From Bacteroidaceae bacterium (GTDB lineage Bacteria > Bacteroidota > Bacteroidia > Bacteroidales > Bacteroidaceae): a stretch of DNA of 32,700 nucleotides. Shown here in pieces: positions 1-8,905 of the stretch (position 1 is the stretch's first letter; the number at the start of each line of letters is the position of its first letter). The notes below the pieces were generated by a model. The model searched no databases, was not told the DNA's origin, and saw only the letters and a program-made list of their open reading frames with translations. A program made the position numbers and the translations under genes. The stretch covers positions 1-32,700 of the forward strand of contig JAKSLL010000039.1 in the NCBI GenBank assembly GCA_024401215.1, in the 5' to 3' direction.

Positions 1-50
1 GCAATTGACTCTTAATCAATGGGTCCAGGGTTCGAGCCCCTGAGGGCGTA
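1..50 (+). tRNA. tRNA-Lys (CTT), 3' part only
   Basis: The first 50 bases are identical to the last 50 bases of the complete tRNA at 81-153. They cover the end of the D arm, the anticodon arm with loop CTCTTAA, the T arm (stem CAGGG/CCCTG) and the 3' acceptor strand. The 5' end lies outside the window. CCA is not encoded. This is the upstream member of a tandem pair. Confidence 0.93.
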
Positions 51-80
51 CAAAATACTCAAGTAAAATCTCTCTAAGTT

Positions 81-153
81 GCGTCCTTAGCTCAGTTGGT
101 AGAGCAATTGACTCTTAATCAATGGGTCCAGGGTTCGAGCCCCTGAGGGCGTA
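81..153 (+). tRNA. tRNA-Lys (anticodon CTT)
   Basis: This is a complete 73-nt cloverleaf. The acceptor strand GCGTCCT (81-87) pairs with AGGGCGT (146-152), and A153 is the discriminator. The anticodon stem is ATTGA/TCAAT around loop CTCTTAA, so the anticodon is CTT, which reads AAG (Lys). The T arm is CAGGG-TTCGAGC-CCCTG. CCA is not encoded. It lies 30 nt after an identical copy, so the pair is a tandem duplication, probably cotranscribed and ended by the terminator at 155-184. Confidence 0.95.
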
Positions 154-154
154 C

Positions 155-184
155 AAAAAGGTCAGGTTCTCCTGACCTTTTTTT
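155..184 (+). terminator. Rho-independent terminator of the tRNA-Lys unit
   Basis: AAAAAGGTCAGG pairs with CCTGACCTTTTT around the 4-nt loop TTCT and runs into a 7-T tract. It begins two bases after the tRNA 3' end. The A/T flanks are symmetrical, so it could also act on the opposite strand. Confidence 0.9.
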
Positions 185-212
185 GTAAGTATATTTCTGT
201 ATGTAAAAAGTG

Positions 213-294
213 CCCGCTGCATCTTTTTGAAATTTGCGCTGCGGAAATTTCAAAATCCCGCTGCGGGAATTTGGAAAAAGCGCAGCGGGATTTT
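213..294. repeat. GC-rich palindromic intergenic repeat (CCGCTGC units) with strong hairpin
   Basis: Four CGCTGC/GCAGCG cores recur about every 22 nt in the gap between the tRNA terminator and the leftward lytic transglycosylase gene. The last two form a perfect 14-bp inverted repeat, AAAATCCCGCTGCG (252-265) with CGCAGCGGGATTTT (281-294). T-tracts on both strands let it serve as terminator for the gene ending at 446. The same core recurs at 16561-16708, so it looks like a dispersed REP-like family. I see no gene in the rest of 185-445. Confidence 0.6.
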
Positions 295-445
295 ATGACT
301 CTTTTAACTGTGTTTCTAAGTTGCAGAATTTCAGTTGATTGCAAAATTGATTATAATTTTGCTGAATGTAAGGATAATTCTGAAAAATCAAGAGCGTATT
401 TCAGGCAATTTGAATCTGCTTTTTTGCTAAGATTTAGGGTTGTTT

Positions 446-1543
446 TTATCTGGTCACAGACTTGTAGTATTGCCAATGTGAACGGATGGAACGAACGTAA
501 CCGGCTGTCTCCGTGCCTCGAAGATAACCGTATTTGACGACTGGGTCGCGATAGTATGTCGCGTTTGACAGCTTCAGGATGTAATTCTCAACCTCTTCCC
601 AACGAGCGCTGTTGCCTCCGTATTTCTTGGTGAGTGCCATGGCATCGCGAACGTGACCGATTCCTCCGTTGTATGAGGCGAGAATGAAGTTTATACGTTC
701 GTCGGTCGACTTGATGTCGTCGAACTTGTCGTTGAGTTCCTTGATAAGTCTTGCGGCTGCATTGATGTTGACCGATGGGTCGAACACGTTGTCCTGCGCA
801 CCAAGTCGTGATGCGGTGGCAGGCATGAGTTGCATGAGGCCTTGTGCGCCAACGTATGAGACGGCGTTGGGGTCGAATGCTGATTCCTGGTAACATTGGG
901 CTGCAAGCAGTCGCCAGTCCCACCCGCATAAAATGGCGTTGCGACGAAGAAGGTCGTCGTATTCGCTGATGACGCCGTGTGCCGCATCCCGCATTTTGGG
1001 TCGAGGCTGGTGCTTGGTGGGGCGCTTGGCGCGTGCAAGCAGTTTCTTCTGACGATCCCTGATATCCTGGATGATGGACGGTTTGAACCATTTGTTCAAT
1101 GCCTCGGCCAGCTCGGTCGAGTTAGAGCGTGTGATCCATCCTTTGGGGGCGGTTTGTGTCGAGTCTTGTATGGCACAAAGCACGTGCTCTGCCTGTTCGG
1201 GGATTGGGAGGGCGATGATGTCCGCTTCGCCTCGGTCGAGCATCGACAGCATCTCCAGCGTGTCGTGGGCAATCTCCATCCGGACGCGAAGCCCCTGCTT
1301 TTGGGCGAAGTCGGAAATCAGGTCGTATTGCAAACCGAAACCCTGTCCGCGAAACTCAAAGTATGTGTCTGGCCCACTTATTGTTACAGCGATGATTTCG
1401 CCATTCTGCTGAAGCTCCTCCAAGTCGTAGTGCTCTGCCGAAATCTCAGTTTCGTCGGCATGGAAGATGGTAGACGTCTTCTTGTCTTGCGAAGGTGCGC
1501 AAGCACAAAGGAGCATCAGGAGGACAAGGGGGAATGGCTTCAC
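446..1543 (-). CDS. Membrane-bound lytic transglycosylase, MltF-like lipoprotein
   Basis: The 365-aa protein starts with a lipoprotein signal (lipobox LCAC, Cys15). Residues about 45-150 resemble a solute-binding family 3 domain (GLQYDLISDFAQKQG, GEADIIALP). Residues about 200-340 form a goose-lysozyme-like SLT domain with catalytic Glu220 in CYQESAFDP and the motif GLMQLMPATA. The family cleaves the glycan strands of peptidoglycan, forming 1,6-anhydroMurNAc ends, and should act on the periplasmic face of the outer membrane. The SBP part is much shorter than in Escherichia coli MltF (about 110 against about 220 residues). The gene follows udk on the same strand after an 18-nt gap and is probably cotranscribed with it. 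Confidence 0.82.
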   Translation of the reverse strand: MKPFPLVLLMLLCACAPSQDKKTSTIFHADETEISAEHYDLEELQQNGEIIAVTISGPDTYFEFRGQGFGLQYDLISDFAQKQGLRVRMEIAHDTLEMLSMLDRGEADIIALPIPEQAEHVLCAIQDSTQTAPKGWITRSNSTELAEALNKWFKPSIIQDIRDRQKKLLARAKRPTKHQPRPKMRDAAHGVISEYDDLLRRNAILCGWDWRLLAAQCYQESAFDPNAVSYVGAQGLMQLMPATASRLGAQDNVFDPSVNINAAARLIKELNDKFDDIKSTDERINFILASYNGGIGHVRDAMALTKKYGGNSARWEEVENYILKLSNATYYRDPVVKYGYLRGTETAGYVRSIRSHWQYYKSVTR

Positions 1544-1561
1544 GATGGGGAAGGGTGGGGA

Positions 1562-2179
1562 TTACTGCTTGTTGCTGATCTTCTGGAGGATGTGTGAGCG
1601 GACAATCTCGATTGCCTCTTTGTTGGCTCCACCCATGGGGATGATGAGGTCGGCGTATTGCTTCGTTGGTTCGATGAACTCCTGGTGCATGGGCTTGAGC
1701 ACGCTCAGGTAACGGTCAATAACCATTTGTGCCGTCCGGCCGCGCTCGACGGTGTCGCGCTGTATGTTGCGGATGAGACGTTCGTCGGCATCTGTGTCGA
1801 CGAAGATCTTGAGGTCCATGAGGTTGCGCAACTCCGGACTCCATAAGGCCATGATGCCTTCGATGACGATCACCTCGCAGGGCTCTACGTGAATGGTCTC
1901 GGGCAGTCGGTTGCTAACCAGATAACTGTAGGTTGGCTGCTCGATGGCCTTGCCTTCCTTGAGGTCTTTAATCTGCTTGGCAAGCAATTCCCAGTCGAAG
2001 GCGCTTGGGTGATCGAAGTTGATCTTTTGGCGTTCCGCGGGTGTCAGGTTGGTGGTATCGTTATAGTAAGAATCCTGTGGAATGAGGGCAACCGCCTTTT
2101 TGGGCAAACTCTCGATAATCTTCCTGGCTACAGTGGTTTTTCCCGAACCGGTTCCACCTGCTATACCTATGATGTACAT
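1562..2179 (-). CDS. udk: Uridine kinase
   Basis: The 205-aa protein phosphorylates uridine and cytidine to UMP and CMP in cytosolic pyrimidine salvage. It opens with the Walker A motif GIAGGTGSGKTT. Further family motifs are PQDSYY, NFDHPSAFDW, and the segment VIEGIMALWSPELR followed by KIFVDTDADERLIRNIQRD. The start is set at the ATG ending at 2179 because family members begin just before the P-loop, as this one does (MYIIGIAGG). A longer reading frame runs 34 codons upstream but crosses the putative promoter and is AT-rich and low in complexity. The gene is divergent from hisG and lies upstream of the MltF-like gene. Confidence 0.95.
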   Translation of the reverse strand: MYIIGIAGGTGSGKTTVARKIIESLPKKAVALIPQDSYYNDTTNLTPAERQKINFDHPSAFDWELLAKQIKDLKEGKAIEQPTYSYLVSNRLPETIHVEPCEVIVIEGIMALWSPELRNLMDLKIFVDTDADERLIRNIQRDTVERGRTAQMVIDRYLSVLKPMHQEFIEPTKQYADLIIPMGGANKEAIEIVRSHILQKISNKQ

Positions 2180-2209
2180 GAAAGTGCAGATTTTTATGAT
2201 AATATAGTG

Positions 2210-2217
2210 CAAAGGTA
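2210..2217 (-). promoter_or_regulatory. Bacteroidota -7 box for udk (TACCTTTG)
   Basis: Read on the minus strand, 2217-2210 is TACCTTTG followed by CAC, matching the TAnnTTTG consensus about 30 nt before the udk ATG. I see no clear TTTG -33 box at the usual spacing. Confidence 0.6.
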
Positions 2218-2229
2218 GCATTTTTTTTG

Positions 2230-2237
2230 TATATTTG
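2230..2237 (+). promoter_or_regulatory. Bacteroidota -7 box for the his operon (TATATTTG)
   Basis: TATATTTG followed by CAC matches TAnnTTTG and lies 62 nt upstream of the hisG ATG. Its -33 region overlaps the oppositely directed udk -7 box. The leader contains no run of His codons, so a classical his attenuator is not visible. Confidence 0.6.
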
Positions 2238-2299
2238 CACGCGAAATATGAAAAATGAAAGAAAAAATAAAACAAAAACAATAATTAAGGTAAAAAGTT

Positions 2300-3151
2300 A
2301 TGTTGAGAATTGCAGTTCAATCTAAAGGCCGTCTTTTCGAGGATACCATGGCCTTGCTCGCCGAGGCTGGTATCAAGGTCAGCTCGTCAAAGCGTACGCT
2401 GCTGGTACAGAGTTCAAATTTCCCCATTGAGGTGCTCTACCTCCGTGACGATGATATTCCTCAGAGCGTAGCAACCGGCGTTGCTGACCTGGGTATCGTC
2501 GGCGAGAATGAGTATGAGGAGCGTGGCTACAAGGCCGACATCGTTCGTCGTCTAGGTTTTAGCAAGTGCCGCCTTTCTCTTGCTATCCCTAAAGCTGAGA
2601 ACTACGAGGGATTGCAGTGGTTTGAGGGCAAGAAGATCGCAACCAGTTATCCCAACATCCTGCAGAAATTCATGCAAGAGAACGGCATCAATACCGATAT
2701 TCACGTTATCACCGGTTCGGTCGAGATCAGTCCGGGCATTGGCCTGAGCGACGCCATCTTCGACATCGTAAGTTCTGGTAGCACGCTCGTCAGCAACAAC
2801 CTGCGTGAGGTGGAAGTTGTGATGAAGAGTGAGGCCCTGCTGATTGGTAATCCCGAGATGTCGGCCGAGAAGAAGGCCGTTCTGGACGAACTCTTGTTCC
2901 GCATTGAGGCTGTCAAGGCTGCCGAAGATAAGAAGTATGTCCTCATGAATGTGCCTACCGACAAGCTGGAGGAGATCATCAACGTCCTCCCCGGTGCTAA
3001 GAGCCCCACCGTTATGCCTCTTGCCACGGAGGGTTGGAACAGCGTTCACACGGTAATTGACGAGAAGAGTTTCTGGGAGATCATCTCCAAACTGAAGGAA
3101 CTCGGCGCACAAGGCATTCTGGTTATTCCCATCGAAAAGATGATTCTGTAA
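2300..3151 (+). CDS. hisG: ATP phosphoribosyltransferase, long form
   Basis: The enzyme condenses ATP with PRPP to give phosphoribosyl-ATP, the first committed step of histidine synthesis, in the cytosol. The 283-aa length fits the long, self-regulated form that needs no HisZ. The N-terminal catalytic region begins MLRIAVQSKGRLFEDT. The PRPP-binding signature is EISPGIGLSDAIFDIVSSGS (about 143-162). The C-terminal ~75 residues form the ACT-like, histidine-sensing domain. It is first in the operon, and its stop overlaps the hisD start by one base (TAATG), which suggests translational coupling. Confidence 0.97.
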   Translation: MLRIAVQSKGRLFEDTMALLAEAGIKVSSSKRTLLVQSSNFPIEVLYLRDDDIPQSVATGVADLGIVGENEYEERGYKADIVRRLGFSKCRLSLAIPKAENYEGLQWFEGKKIATSYPNILQKFMQENGINTDIHVITGSVEISPGIGLSDAIFDIVSSGSTLVSNNLREVEVVMKSEALLIGNPEMSAEKKAVLDELLFRIEAVKAAEDKKYVLMNVPTDKLEEIINVLPGAKSPTVMPLATEGWNSVHTVIDEKSFWEIISKLKELGAQGILVIPIEKMIL

Positions 3152-4437
3152 TGAACATATTTAAATATCCTGCCAAGAGTGAGTGGGGCGAGTTGTTGAG
3201 ACGACCTGCCAAAGAGGCTTCTCAGCTGAATGCTATTGTAGAAGGTGTCCTGAACGACATCAAGGCACGTGGCGACGAAGCCGTAAAGGAGTACGAACAG
3301 AAGTTTGACCACGTAGAACTTGCTGATTTACAAGTCACGGAAGAGGAGATGCTGGCCGCAGAGAGCCTCGTCGACGAAGCATTGAAGGAGGCTATTGAGC
3401 ATGCACATGCCAACATTTACACCTTCCATGCCCAGCAGATGTTCGCCTCGGATAAAGTTGAGGTTGAGCCTGGCGTCACCTGTTGGCAGAAGAGCATCGC
3501 CATTCAGAAGGTTGGCTTGTACATTCCCGGTGGAACCGCACCTTTGTTCAGCACGGTGCTGATGTTGGCTACTCCTGCTAAGATTGCAGGTTGCAAGGAG
3601 ATTGTGCTCTGCACTCCTCCTAGTCCCGACGGTAGCGTCAACCCTGCCATCCTCGTTGCAGCTCGCGTTGCCGGGGTCAGCAAGATTTATAAAATAGGTG
3701 GTGTTCAGGCCATTGGCGCAATGGCATACGGCACCGAGTCTGTACCCAAGGTGTATAAGATATTCGGTCCTGGCAATCAATTCGTTATGTGTGCTAAGCA
3801 GCACGTGTCGCTCCATGATGTGGCAATCGACATGCCTGCTGGTCCTAGTGAGGTTGCCGTTTTGGCAGATGCCACGAGTGATGCTTCGTTCGTGGCTGCC
3901 GATTTGCTCTCGCAGGCAGAGCATGGCATTGACAGTCAGGTTCTCTTGTTCACCACGTCAGAGGCCTTCATTGCCCAAGTAGAGGAGCAGATTGAGCGTC
4001 AGCTCGCCGTTCTGCCCCGTAAGGAGATTGCCGTTCAGGCGCTGGAGCACAGCAAGATCATCCTCCTTCACAACGACGAGGAGATGATGGAGATGTGCAA
4101 CGAGTATGCCCCCGAGCATCTTATTATCGAGACGGAGAATTACGAAGTTCTTGCCGGTCAGGTAATTAATGCGGGCAGTGTCTTCCTGGGTAACTTTACG
4201 CCCGAGAGCGCAGGCGACTATGCCAGCGGTACCAATCATACGCTTCCCACGAGTGGCTATGCGATGGCATATAATGGCGTGAACCTCGACAGCTACATGC
4301 GCAAGGTGACGTTCCAGCACATCACCGAGCAAGGCGTGAAGTCGATTGGGCAGACTGTTGCCCTCATGGCAGATAATGAACGTCTTGATGCGCACGCTCA
4401 GGCCATGCGTTTGAGAATGGAAAAAGTCAACAAATAA
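3151..4437 (+). CDS. hisD: Histidinol dehydrogenase
   Basis: The 428-aa enzyme carries out the last two steps of histidine synthesis, the NAD-dependent four-electron oxidation of L-histidinol to L-histidine. It uses zinc and acts in the cytosol. Visible family motifs include YIPGGTAPLFSTVLM, the signature IDMPAGPSEVAVLAD followed by DLLSQAEHG, and the catalytic segment NEYAPEHLII. Length is typical for the family. It starts inside the hisG stop codon and is followed by hisC after 21 nt, so it lies in one transcription unit. Confidence 0.97.
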   Translation: MNIFKYPAKSEWGELLRRPAKEASQLNAIVEGVLNDIKARGDEAVKEYEQKFDHVELADLQVTEEEMLAAESLVDEALKEAIEHAHANIYTFHAQQMFASDKVEVEPGVTCWQKSIAIQKVGLYIPGGTAPLFSTVLMLATPAKIAGCKEIVLCTPPSPDGSVNPAILVAARVAGVSKIYKIGGVQAIGAMAYGTESVPKVYKIFGPGNQFVMCAKQHVSLHDVAIDMPAGPSEVAVLADATSDASFVAADLLSQAEHGIDSQVLLFTTSEAFIAQVEEQIERQLAVLPRKEIAVQALEHSKIILLHNDEEMMEMCNEYAPEHLIIETENYEVLAGQVINAGSVFLGNFTPESAGDYASGTNHTLPTSGYAMAYNGVNLDSYMRKVTFQHITEQGVKSIGQTVALMADNERLDAHAQAMRLRMEKVNK

Positions 4438-4458
4438 GATTCAAATACTGGACAAGAT

Positions 4459-5496
4459 ATGGAATTAGAGAAACTTGTGCGTCCCAACATATGGAAATTG
4501 TCGCCGTACAGTTGTGCGCGTGACGAGTTTAAGGGACGTCCGGCCAGCGTCTTTCTGGATGCAAACGAGAGTCCATATAACAACAGCGTCAATCGTTATC
4601 CCGATCCTTTGCAGGAGGAGGTGAAGGCTCGCCTCAGCGTTGTGAAGAGTGTGCCTGCCGAGAACATCTTTCTGGGAAATGGTAGCGACGAAGCCATCGA
4701 CTTGGTCTACCGTGTGTTTTGCAATCCTGGCGTAGACAACGTCGTGGCGATTGACCCTACCTACGGCATGTACAAGGTTTGTGCCGACATCAATGATGTG
4801 GCCTATCGCTCAGTCTTGCTCGACGAAGGTTATCAGTTGAATGCCGCCAAGCTCCTGGCTGCAGTGGATAACAATACCAAGGTTATCTGGCTTTGCACGC
4901 CCAACAATCCCAGTGGCAATGCCTTTCCTCGCGAAGAGGTGGAGAAGGTTCTGAATGGATTCCAGGGCATTGTGGTCGTGGACGAGGCATACAGCGACTT
5001 CTCAAGCGATCGTCCCTTCCGTGTCGACATCGACCGTTGGCCCAATATGATTGTCCTCAACACCTTCAGCAAGGCCTGGGGATGCGCTGCCATTCGTCTG
5101 GGTATGGCTTTTGCTTCAACCGAGATTATTGGTCTTTTCAATAAGGTAAAGTATCCTTATAATGTCAACGCGCTGACACAGCGCAAAGCCATCGAGATGA
5201 TGCAGGATCTCAGCCGCGTCAATATGTGGTTGTCTCAGATTCTGAGTGAGCGTTCGAAGCTGATGCCCGCCTTTGCTGACCTGCCCATTTGTGAAAAGGT
5301 CTATCCCTCGCAGGCTAACTTCTTCCTCGCCAAGGTGAAGGATGCGAATTCCGTTTACAACTACCTCATTGACCACGGTATCGTGGTTCGCAACCGTACT
5401 CGCGTAAATCTGTGCGGAAACTGCATTCGTGTGACCATCGGAACGCCTGCCGAGAACAACGAACTGATGGCTGCGCTGCGACAGTACAAGGGTTGA
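4459..5496 (+). CDS. hisC: Histidinol-phosphate aminotransferase
   Basis: The 345-aa fold-type I PLP aminotransferase converts imidazole acetol-phosphate and glutamate to histidinol-phosphate and 2-oxoglutarate. The PLP lysine lies in [15 protein letters not shown]. Other family landmarks are [34 protein letters not shown] and [10 protein letters not shown]. It begins ATG-GAA-TTA after a 21-nt gap from hisD and is followed closely by hisB. Confidence 0.96.
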   Translation: MELEKLVRPNIWKLSPYSCARDEFKGRPASVFLDANESPYNNSVNRYPDPLQEEVKARLSVVKSVPAENIFLGNGSDEAIDLVYRVFCNPGVDNVVAIDPTYGMYKVCADINDVAYRSVLLDEGYQLNAAKLLAAVDNNTKVIWLCTPNNPSGNAFPREEVEKVLNGFQGIVVVDEAYSDFSSDRPFRVDIDRWPNMIVLNTFSKAWGCAAIRLGMAFASTEIIGLFNKVKYPYNVNALTQRKAIEMMQDLSRVNMWLSQILSERSKLMPAFADLPICEKVYPSQANFFLAKVKDANSVYNYLIDHGIVVRNRTRVNLCGNCIRVTIGTPAENNELMAALRQYKG

Positions 5497-5530
5497 ACGT
5501 TTGTGGTATAGAAAAAGGCATAAATATAGT

Positions 5531-6592
5531 ATGAAGAAAGCGTTATTCATAGATAGAGACGGAACGATTCTTGTCGAACCCGCTGACGAGCAGATTGATT
5601 CATTTGAGAAGTTTCAGTTTGTTCCGGGTGTTATTAATGCATTAAGTTTCTTGCGAAAGCATACTGACTATGAGTTTGTTATGGTTAGTAATCAAGACGG
5701 CCTCGGTACGGATTCGTATCCTGAGGACGACTTCTGGCCAACGCATAACCTGATGCTTCAGACTCTCAAGGGCGAGGGCGTCGAATTTGACGATATCCTC
5801 ATTGACCGTTCTTTTCCCGAAGACAATCTCCCAACCCGAAAGCCTGGAACTGCCATGCTGACAAAGTACATGAACGGAGAGTACGATCTGGCCTCTTGCT
5901 ATGTCATTGGCGATAGGCCAACAGACGCTCAGTTGGCCGTAAACCTGGGTTGCAAGTCTCTCATCCTGGGCGATGTCGACTGGCCAAAGATTACGGAAGT
6001 TGTCTTTGGTGGCGAGCGTGTTGCTCAGGTGAAGCGCACGACAAAGGAGACAGACATCTTCGTCAGCGTGGACCTGGATGGACATGGCAAGAGCGACATA
6101 CAGACGGGTTTGGGTTTCTTCGATCACATGCTTGAGCAGATTGCAAAGCATGGTAACATCGACCTTGTCATCAGTTGTAAGGGTGACCTGCATGTTGACG
6201 AACACCATACAATCGAAGACACGGGCTTGGCCTTGGGTGAGTGCCTGCTGAAGGCGCTTGGCGATAAGCGTGGAATCGAACGTTACGGCTACTGCCTTCC
6301 CATGGACGATTGCCTTTGTCAGGTTGCTCTTGACTTCGGTGGCCGCCCCTGGTTGGTTTGGAACGCGGAGTTCCATCGCGAGAAGGTTGGCGAAATGCCA
6401 ACGGAGATGTTCCTGCATTTCTTCAAGAGCCTGTCTGACGCTGCCAAGATGAACCTTAACATCAAGGCTGAGGGCGACAACGAGCATCACAAGATTGAAG
6501 GCATCTTCAAGGCGCTGGCACGTTCAATACGCATGGCTGTCAAGCGCGATGTGGAACACTTCACATTGCCCAGCAGCAAGGGTACCTTGTAG
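5531..6592 (+). CDS. hisB: Bifunctional histidinol-phosphatase / imidazoleglycerol-phosphate dehydratase
   Basis: The 353-aa fusion carries out two non-consecutive histidine steps. Residues about 1-160 are a HAD phosphatase (nucleophile loop LFIDRDGTI, later [12 protein letters not shown]) for histidinol-phosphate. Residues about 168-353 are the IGP dehydratase with metal-binding motifs [27 protein letters not shown] and [17 protein letters not shown] place the start at ATG 5531 ([11 protein letters not shown]). A frame start at 5501 would add ten residues the family lacks and would leave almost no ribosome-binding space after hisC. This fused architecture also occurs in enterobacteria and is common in Bacteroidota. 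Confidence 0.96.
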   Translation: MKKALFIDRDGTILVEPADEQIDSFEKFQFVPGVINALSFLRKHTDYEFVMVSNQDGLGTDSYPEDDFWPTHNLMLQTLKGEGVEFDDILIDRSFPEDNLPTRKPGTAMLTKYMNGEYDLASCYVIGDRPTDAQLAVNLGCKSLILGDVDWPKITEVVFGGERVAQVKRTTKETDIFVSVDLDGHGKSDIQTGLGFFDHMLEQIAKHGNIDLVISCKGDLHVDEHHTIEDTGLALGECLLKALGDKRGIERYGYCLPMDDCLCQVALDFGGRPWLVWNAEFHREKVGEMPTEMFLHFFKSLSDAAKMNLNIKAEGDNEHHKIEGIFKALARSIRMAVKRDVEHFTLPSSKGTL

Positions 6593-6661
6593 GACATAGA
6601 CGTTTCCAACGTGGTCCAGCACTAGAACATCTTTTTAGGATAAAAACATTTCAACAGCACC

Positions 6662-7270
6662 TTGGACAAATATCCTTCTCAACTACTTTCCCGCGCCGTC
6701 GAAGAGTTCGGAAAACTTCCCGGCGTTGGTTCAAAGACGGCCTTGCGCCTTGTGCTTCACATGCTGAGGCAGGAGAAGGATCGTGTGCAAAGTTTTGCCG
6801 ATGCGATAACGCACCTGTGCAACGAGGTCAAGTATTGCCTCGTTTGTCACAACATCAGCGACCATGATATTTGCACCATCTGCTCCGATCCGCGTCGAGA
6901 TGCAACAACGGTTTGCGTAGTCGAGAACATCCAGGATGTCATGGCCATCGAGCATACCCAGTCCTATCATGGTCTCTATCATGTACTGGGTGGTGTCATC
7001 TCTCCGATGGAAGGCGTCGGACCCTCAGACCTCCAGATTCAATCTCTGGTCGATAGGGTAGGAGAAGGTGTTGTAAAGGAAGTAATCCTGGCGCTCTCTC
7101 CCACGATGGAAGGCGATACGACAAACTTCTATATCTTCCGCAAGCTGGCTGATGCGGATGTCGTCATCAGCGTCATTGCCAGAGGCATTGCACAAAACGA
7201 TGAACTGCAGTACACGGATGAAATCACGCTTGGACGCAGCATCATTAACCGTACACCTTTTAAGAAGTAA
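6662..7270 (+). CDS. recR: Recombination mediator RecR
   Basis: The 202-aa RecR acts with RecO and RecF to load RecA on SSB-coated single-stranded DNA. It has the helix-hairpin-helix [15 protein letters not shown], a four-cysteine zinc motif ([16 protein letters not shown]) and a Toprim domain ([30 protein letters not shown]). The start is an unusual TTG at 6662, giving MDKYPSQLL. It matches the expected N-terminus and length of RecR, and no ATG or GTG nearby does so. A 69-nt gap separates it from hisB, and the next gene starts 4 nt after its stop. Confidence 0.95.
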   Translation: MDKYPSQLLSRAVEEFGKLPGVGSKTALRLVLHMLRQEKDRVQSFADAITHLCNEVKYCLVCHNISDHDICTICSDPRRDATTVCVVENIQDVMAIEHTQSYHGLYHVLGGVISPMEGVGPSDLQIQSLVDRVGEGVVKEVILALSPTMEGDTTNFYIFRKLADADVVISVIARGIAQNDELQYTDEITLGRSIINRTPFKK

Positions 7271-7274
7271 GAAA

Positions 7275-7709
7275 ATGAACCGAATAGACAAAACGTTGAA
7301 CATGATGTACATAGGCACCCTTTTTGCGGCTGCTCTGCTGTTCTTTCTGTTCCAGATTGTTCTGAAAATTGAAACTTCGCCTTTGGCAGACGTGCCAGGC
7401 TTTCTGAATATTCAGTATGGCGTAGAGGTTGTTGTCGATTTGCTCACAATCGGTTTCATTTATCTCGGACTCAAGTTCATGTCGCTTCCAAAGGTAAAGA
7501 ATGATATCGCCGCCAACCCCGACCGGTATGTGCATTGGGCGATTATTCGGTGTGCCATGCTCTCGTCAGTTGTCCAACTTGGCATTCTTGCTCATTACAT
7601 CCTGGGATGTCCGAGTACATTGGCATGTACGCTTCTAGGCTTGCTATCTCTTTTCTTTGTCTGGCCAACAGCCGCTCGTCGCCAGCGTGAAACAAACGTG
7701 GACAACTAA
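7275..7709 (+). CDS. Small integral membrane protein, function unknown
   Basis: The 144-aa protein has about four hydrophobic helices, near residues 10-28, 45-65, 82-105 and 110-130, and a short basic C-terminus (ARRQRE). I recognise no catalytic motif. The start is the ATG at 7275, four bases after recR. The same frame is open upstream, but that part lies inside recR and encodes recR-shadow sequence. It sits between recR and a glycosyltransferase, so a role in the cell envelope is possible but is only a guess from context. Confidence 0.8.
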   Translation: MNRIDKTLNMMYIGTLFAAALLFFLFQIVLKIETSPLADVPGFLNIQYGVEVVVDLLTIGFIYLGLKFMSLPKVKNDIAANPDRYVHWAIIRCAMLSSVVQLGILAHYILGCPSTLACTLLGLLSLFFVWPTAARRQRETNVDN

Positions 7710-7765
7710 TAAAAGTTCTAAACGCACACATCCTCAACTTGTTACAATTCAACACCCCAAAGTAA

Positions 7766-8905
7766 GTGCAGCTCAGCGTAATCATAGTCAGCTATCAGGT
7801 CAGACGCTATCTCTACCAGTGTCTGCGTTCTGTCGAAGATGCCACCCGTGGGTTGGAGGCTGACATTTGGGTTGTAGACAACCTTTCGCAGGATGATACG
7901 CTGGCCGTTTTGCCGGACCTTTTTCCCAAGGTTCATTTTATTCGCAACGACGAGAACGTTGGTTTCTCAAAGGCTAACAATAAGGCAATCCGCCTGTCGC
8001 GGGGACGTTTTGTCCTGCTCCTCAATCCCGACACCTTTGTGACTACGGCGTCCATTCGCGACAGTCTGGCCTGGATGGAGGAACACGACGATGCAGGCGC
8101 TGTCGGAGTGGCTATGCACAATGCTTACGGCGACTTTGCTTGGGAGTCTCGTCGTGGCATTCCCACTCCTTTGGTCTCTTTCTGCAAGATGTCGGGATTA
8201 AGCAAACTGTTTCCTCGCCATCATGTCATGGGACGTTATTACATGCGTTTTCTCGACCGCCAGAAGCCTTCTCGCATTGAGATTCTCAGCGGAGCCTACA
8301 TGATGCTGCGTCGTGAGGCTCTTGATCAGGTAGGACTGCTCGACGAAGACTTCTTTATGTATGGCGAGGACATCGACCTTTCCTACAGGTTGTTAAAAGG
8401 GGGATGGCATAACTACTATTTGCCGCACCCCATCATTCACTATAAGGGAGAAAGCGAACACCCAAGTACCGTGCGGTATGTGAATGTTTTCCATCAGGCA
8501 ATGATTATTTTCTACGAAAAACATTTCCAGAATCGATATTTCCTCTCCGGTCTCCTCATTCGCCTGGCGGTTTACGCAAAGGCGTTCCTTACACTGCTGA
8601 AGCATGCCTTTGGCAGGTGCCTGAACCTCTTTTCGAGAAACAAGGTGAACGTCATGTTCTATTGCTACGCAGCGCCTGAAAACCGGACGGATATTGAACA
8701 ACAGGCGGCCGATATGGGCATGAAAGTTCGTTTCCTTGCGCTTGACGAGCAACCAAATGCTGCGGGGAAAAACGACTCGATGCTCTTCGATGTGACGCTT
8801 CTGGGTTACGATGAAATCATACGCCGCACGATTCTGCAAAGTATCCCCAACCATCGGTTGTTCGTCTCGACCTACGACCCTCAAAATGGCATATTGATCC
8901 CATGA
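7766..8905 (+). CDS. Family 2 glycosyltransferase
   Basis: The 379-aa protein is a GT-A fold, inverting glycosyltransferase of the rhamnosyltransferase-like GT2 group. The N-terminus is LSVIIVSYQVRRYLYQCL. The nucleotide-sugar site includes VVDNLSQDDT and the metal-binding segment LLLNPDTFV. The acceptor region contains ILSGAYMMLRREALDQVG and FFMYGEDIDLSYRL. A hydrophobic stretch near residue 265 and about 90 extra C-terminal residues of unclear role follow. It probably adds a sugar to a cell-surface polysaccharide or glycolipid. The start is GTG at 7766, directly after an in-frame TAA, and gives the expected family N-terminus. Its last 4 nt overlap the next gene (ATGA). Confidence 0.9.
   Translation: MQLSVIIVSYQVRRYLYQCLRSVEDATRGLEADIWVVDNLSQDDTLAVLPDLFPKVHFIRNDENVGFSKANNKAIRLSRGRFVLLLNPDTFVTTASIRDSLAWMEEHDDAGAVGVAMHNAYGDFAWESRRGIPTPLVSFCKMSGLSKLFPRHHVMGRYYMRFLDRQKPSRIEILSGAYMMLRREALDQVGLLDEDFFMYGEDIDLSYRLLKGGWHNYYLPHPIIHYKGESEHPSTVRYVNVFHQAMIIFYEKHFQNRYFLSGLLIRLAVYAKAFLTLLKHAFGRCLNLFSRNKVNVMFYCYAAPENRTDIEQQAADMGMKVRFLALDEQPNAAGKNDSMLFDVTLLGYDEIIRRTILQSIPNHRLFVSTYDPQNGILIP

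Noticed and set aside
588-1091. Frames overlapping the lytic transglycosylase gene in other phases
   Set aside because: They are Arg/His/Pro-rich shadow sequences, and the MltF-like frame carries clear family motifs.
2238-2299. Histidine attenuator leader peptide
   Set aside because: The leader is A-rich, with no run of His codons and no alternative terminator hairpins.
3328-3924. Long minus-strand open frame inside hisD, with similar ones opposite hisG, hisB, queC and pgk
   Set aside because: They lie fully antisense to well-supported genes, have no recognisable protein features and arise from codon bias in the real gene.
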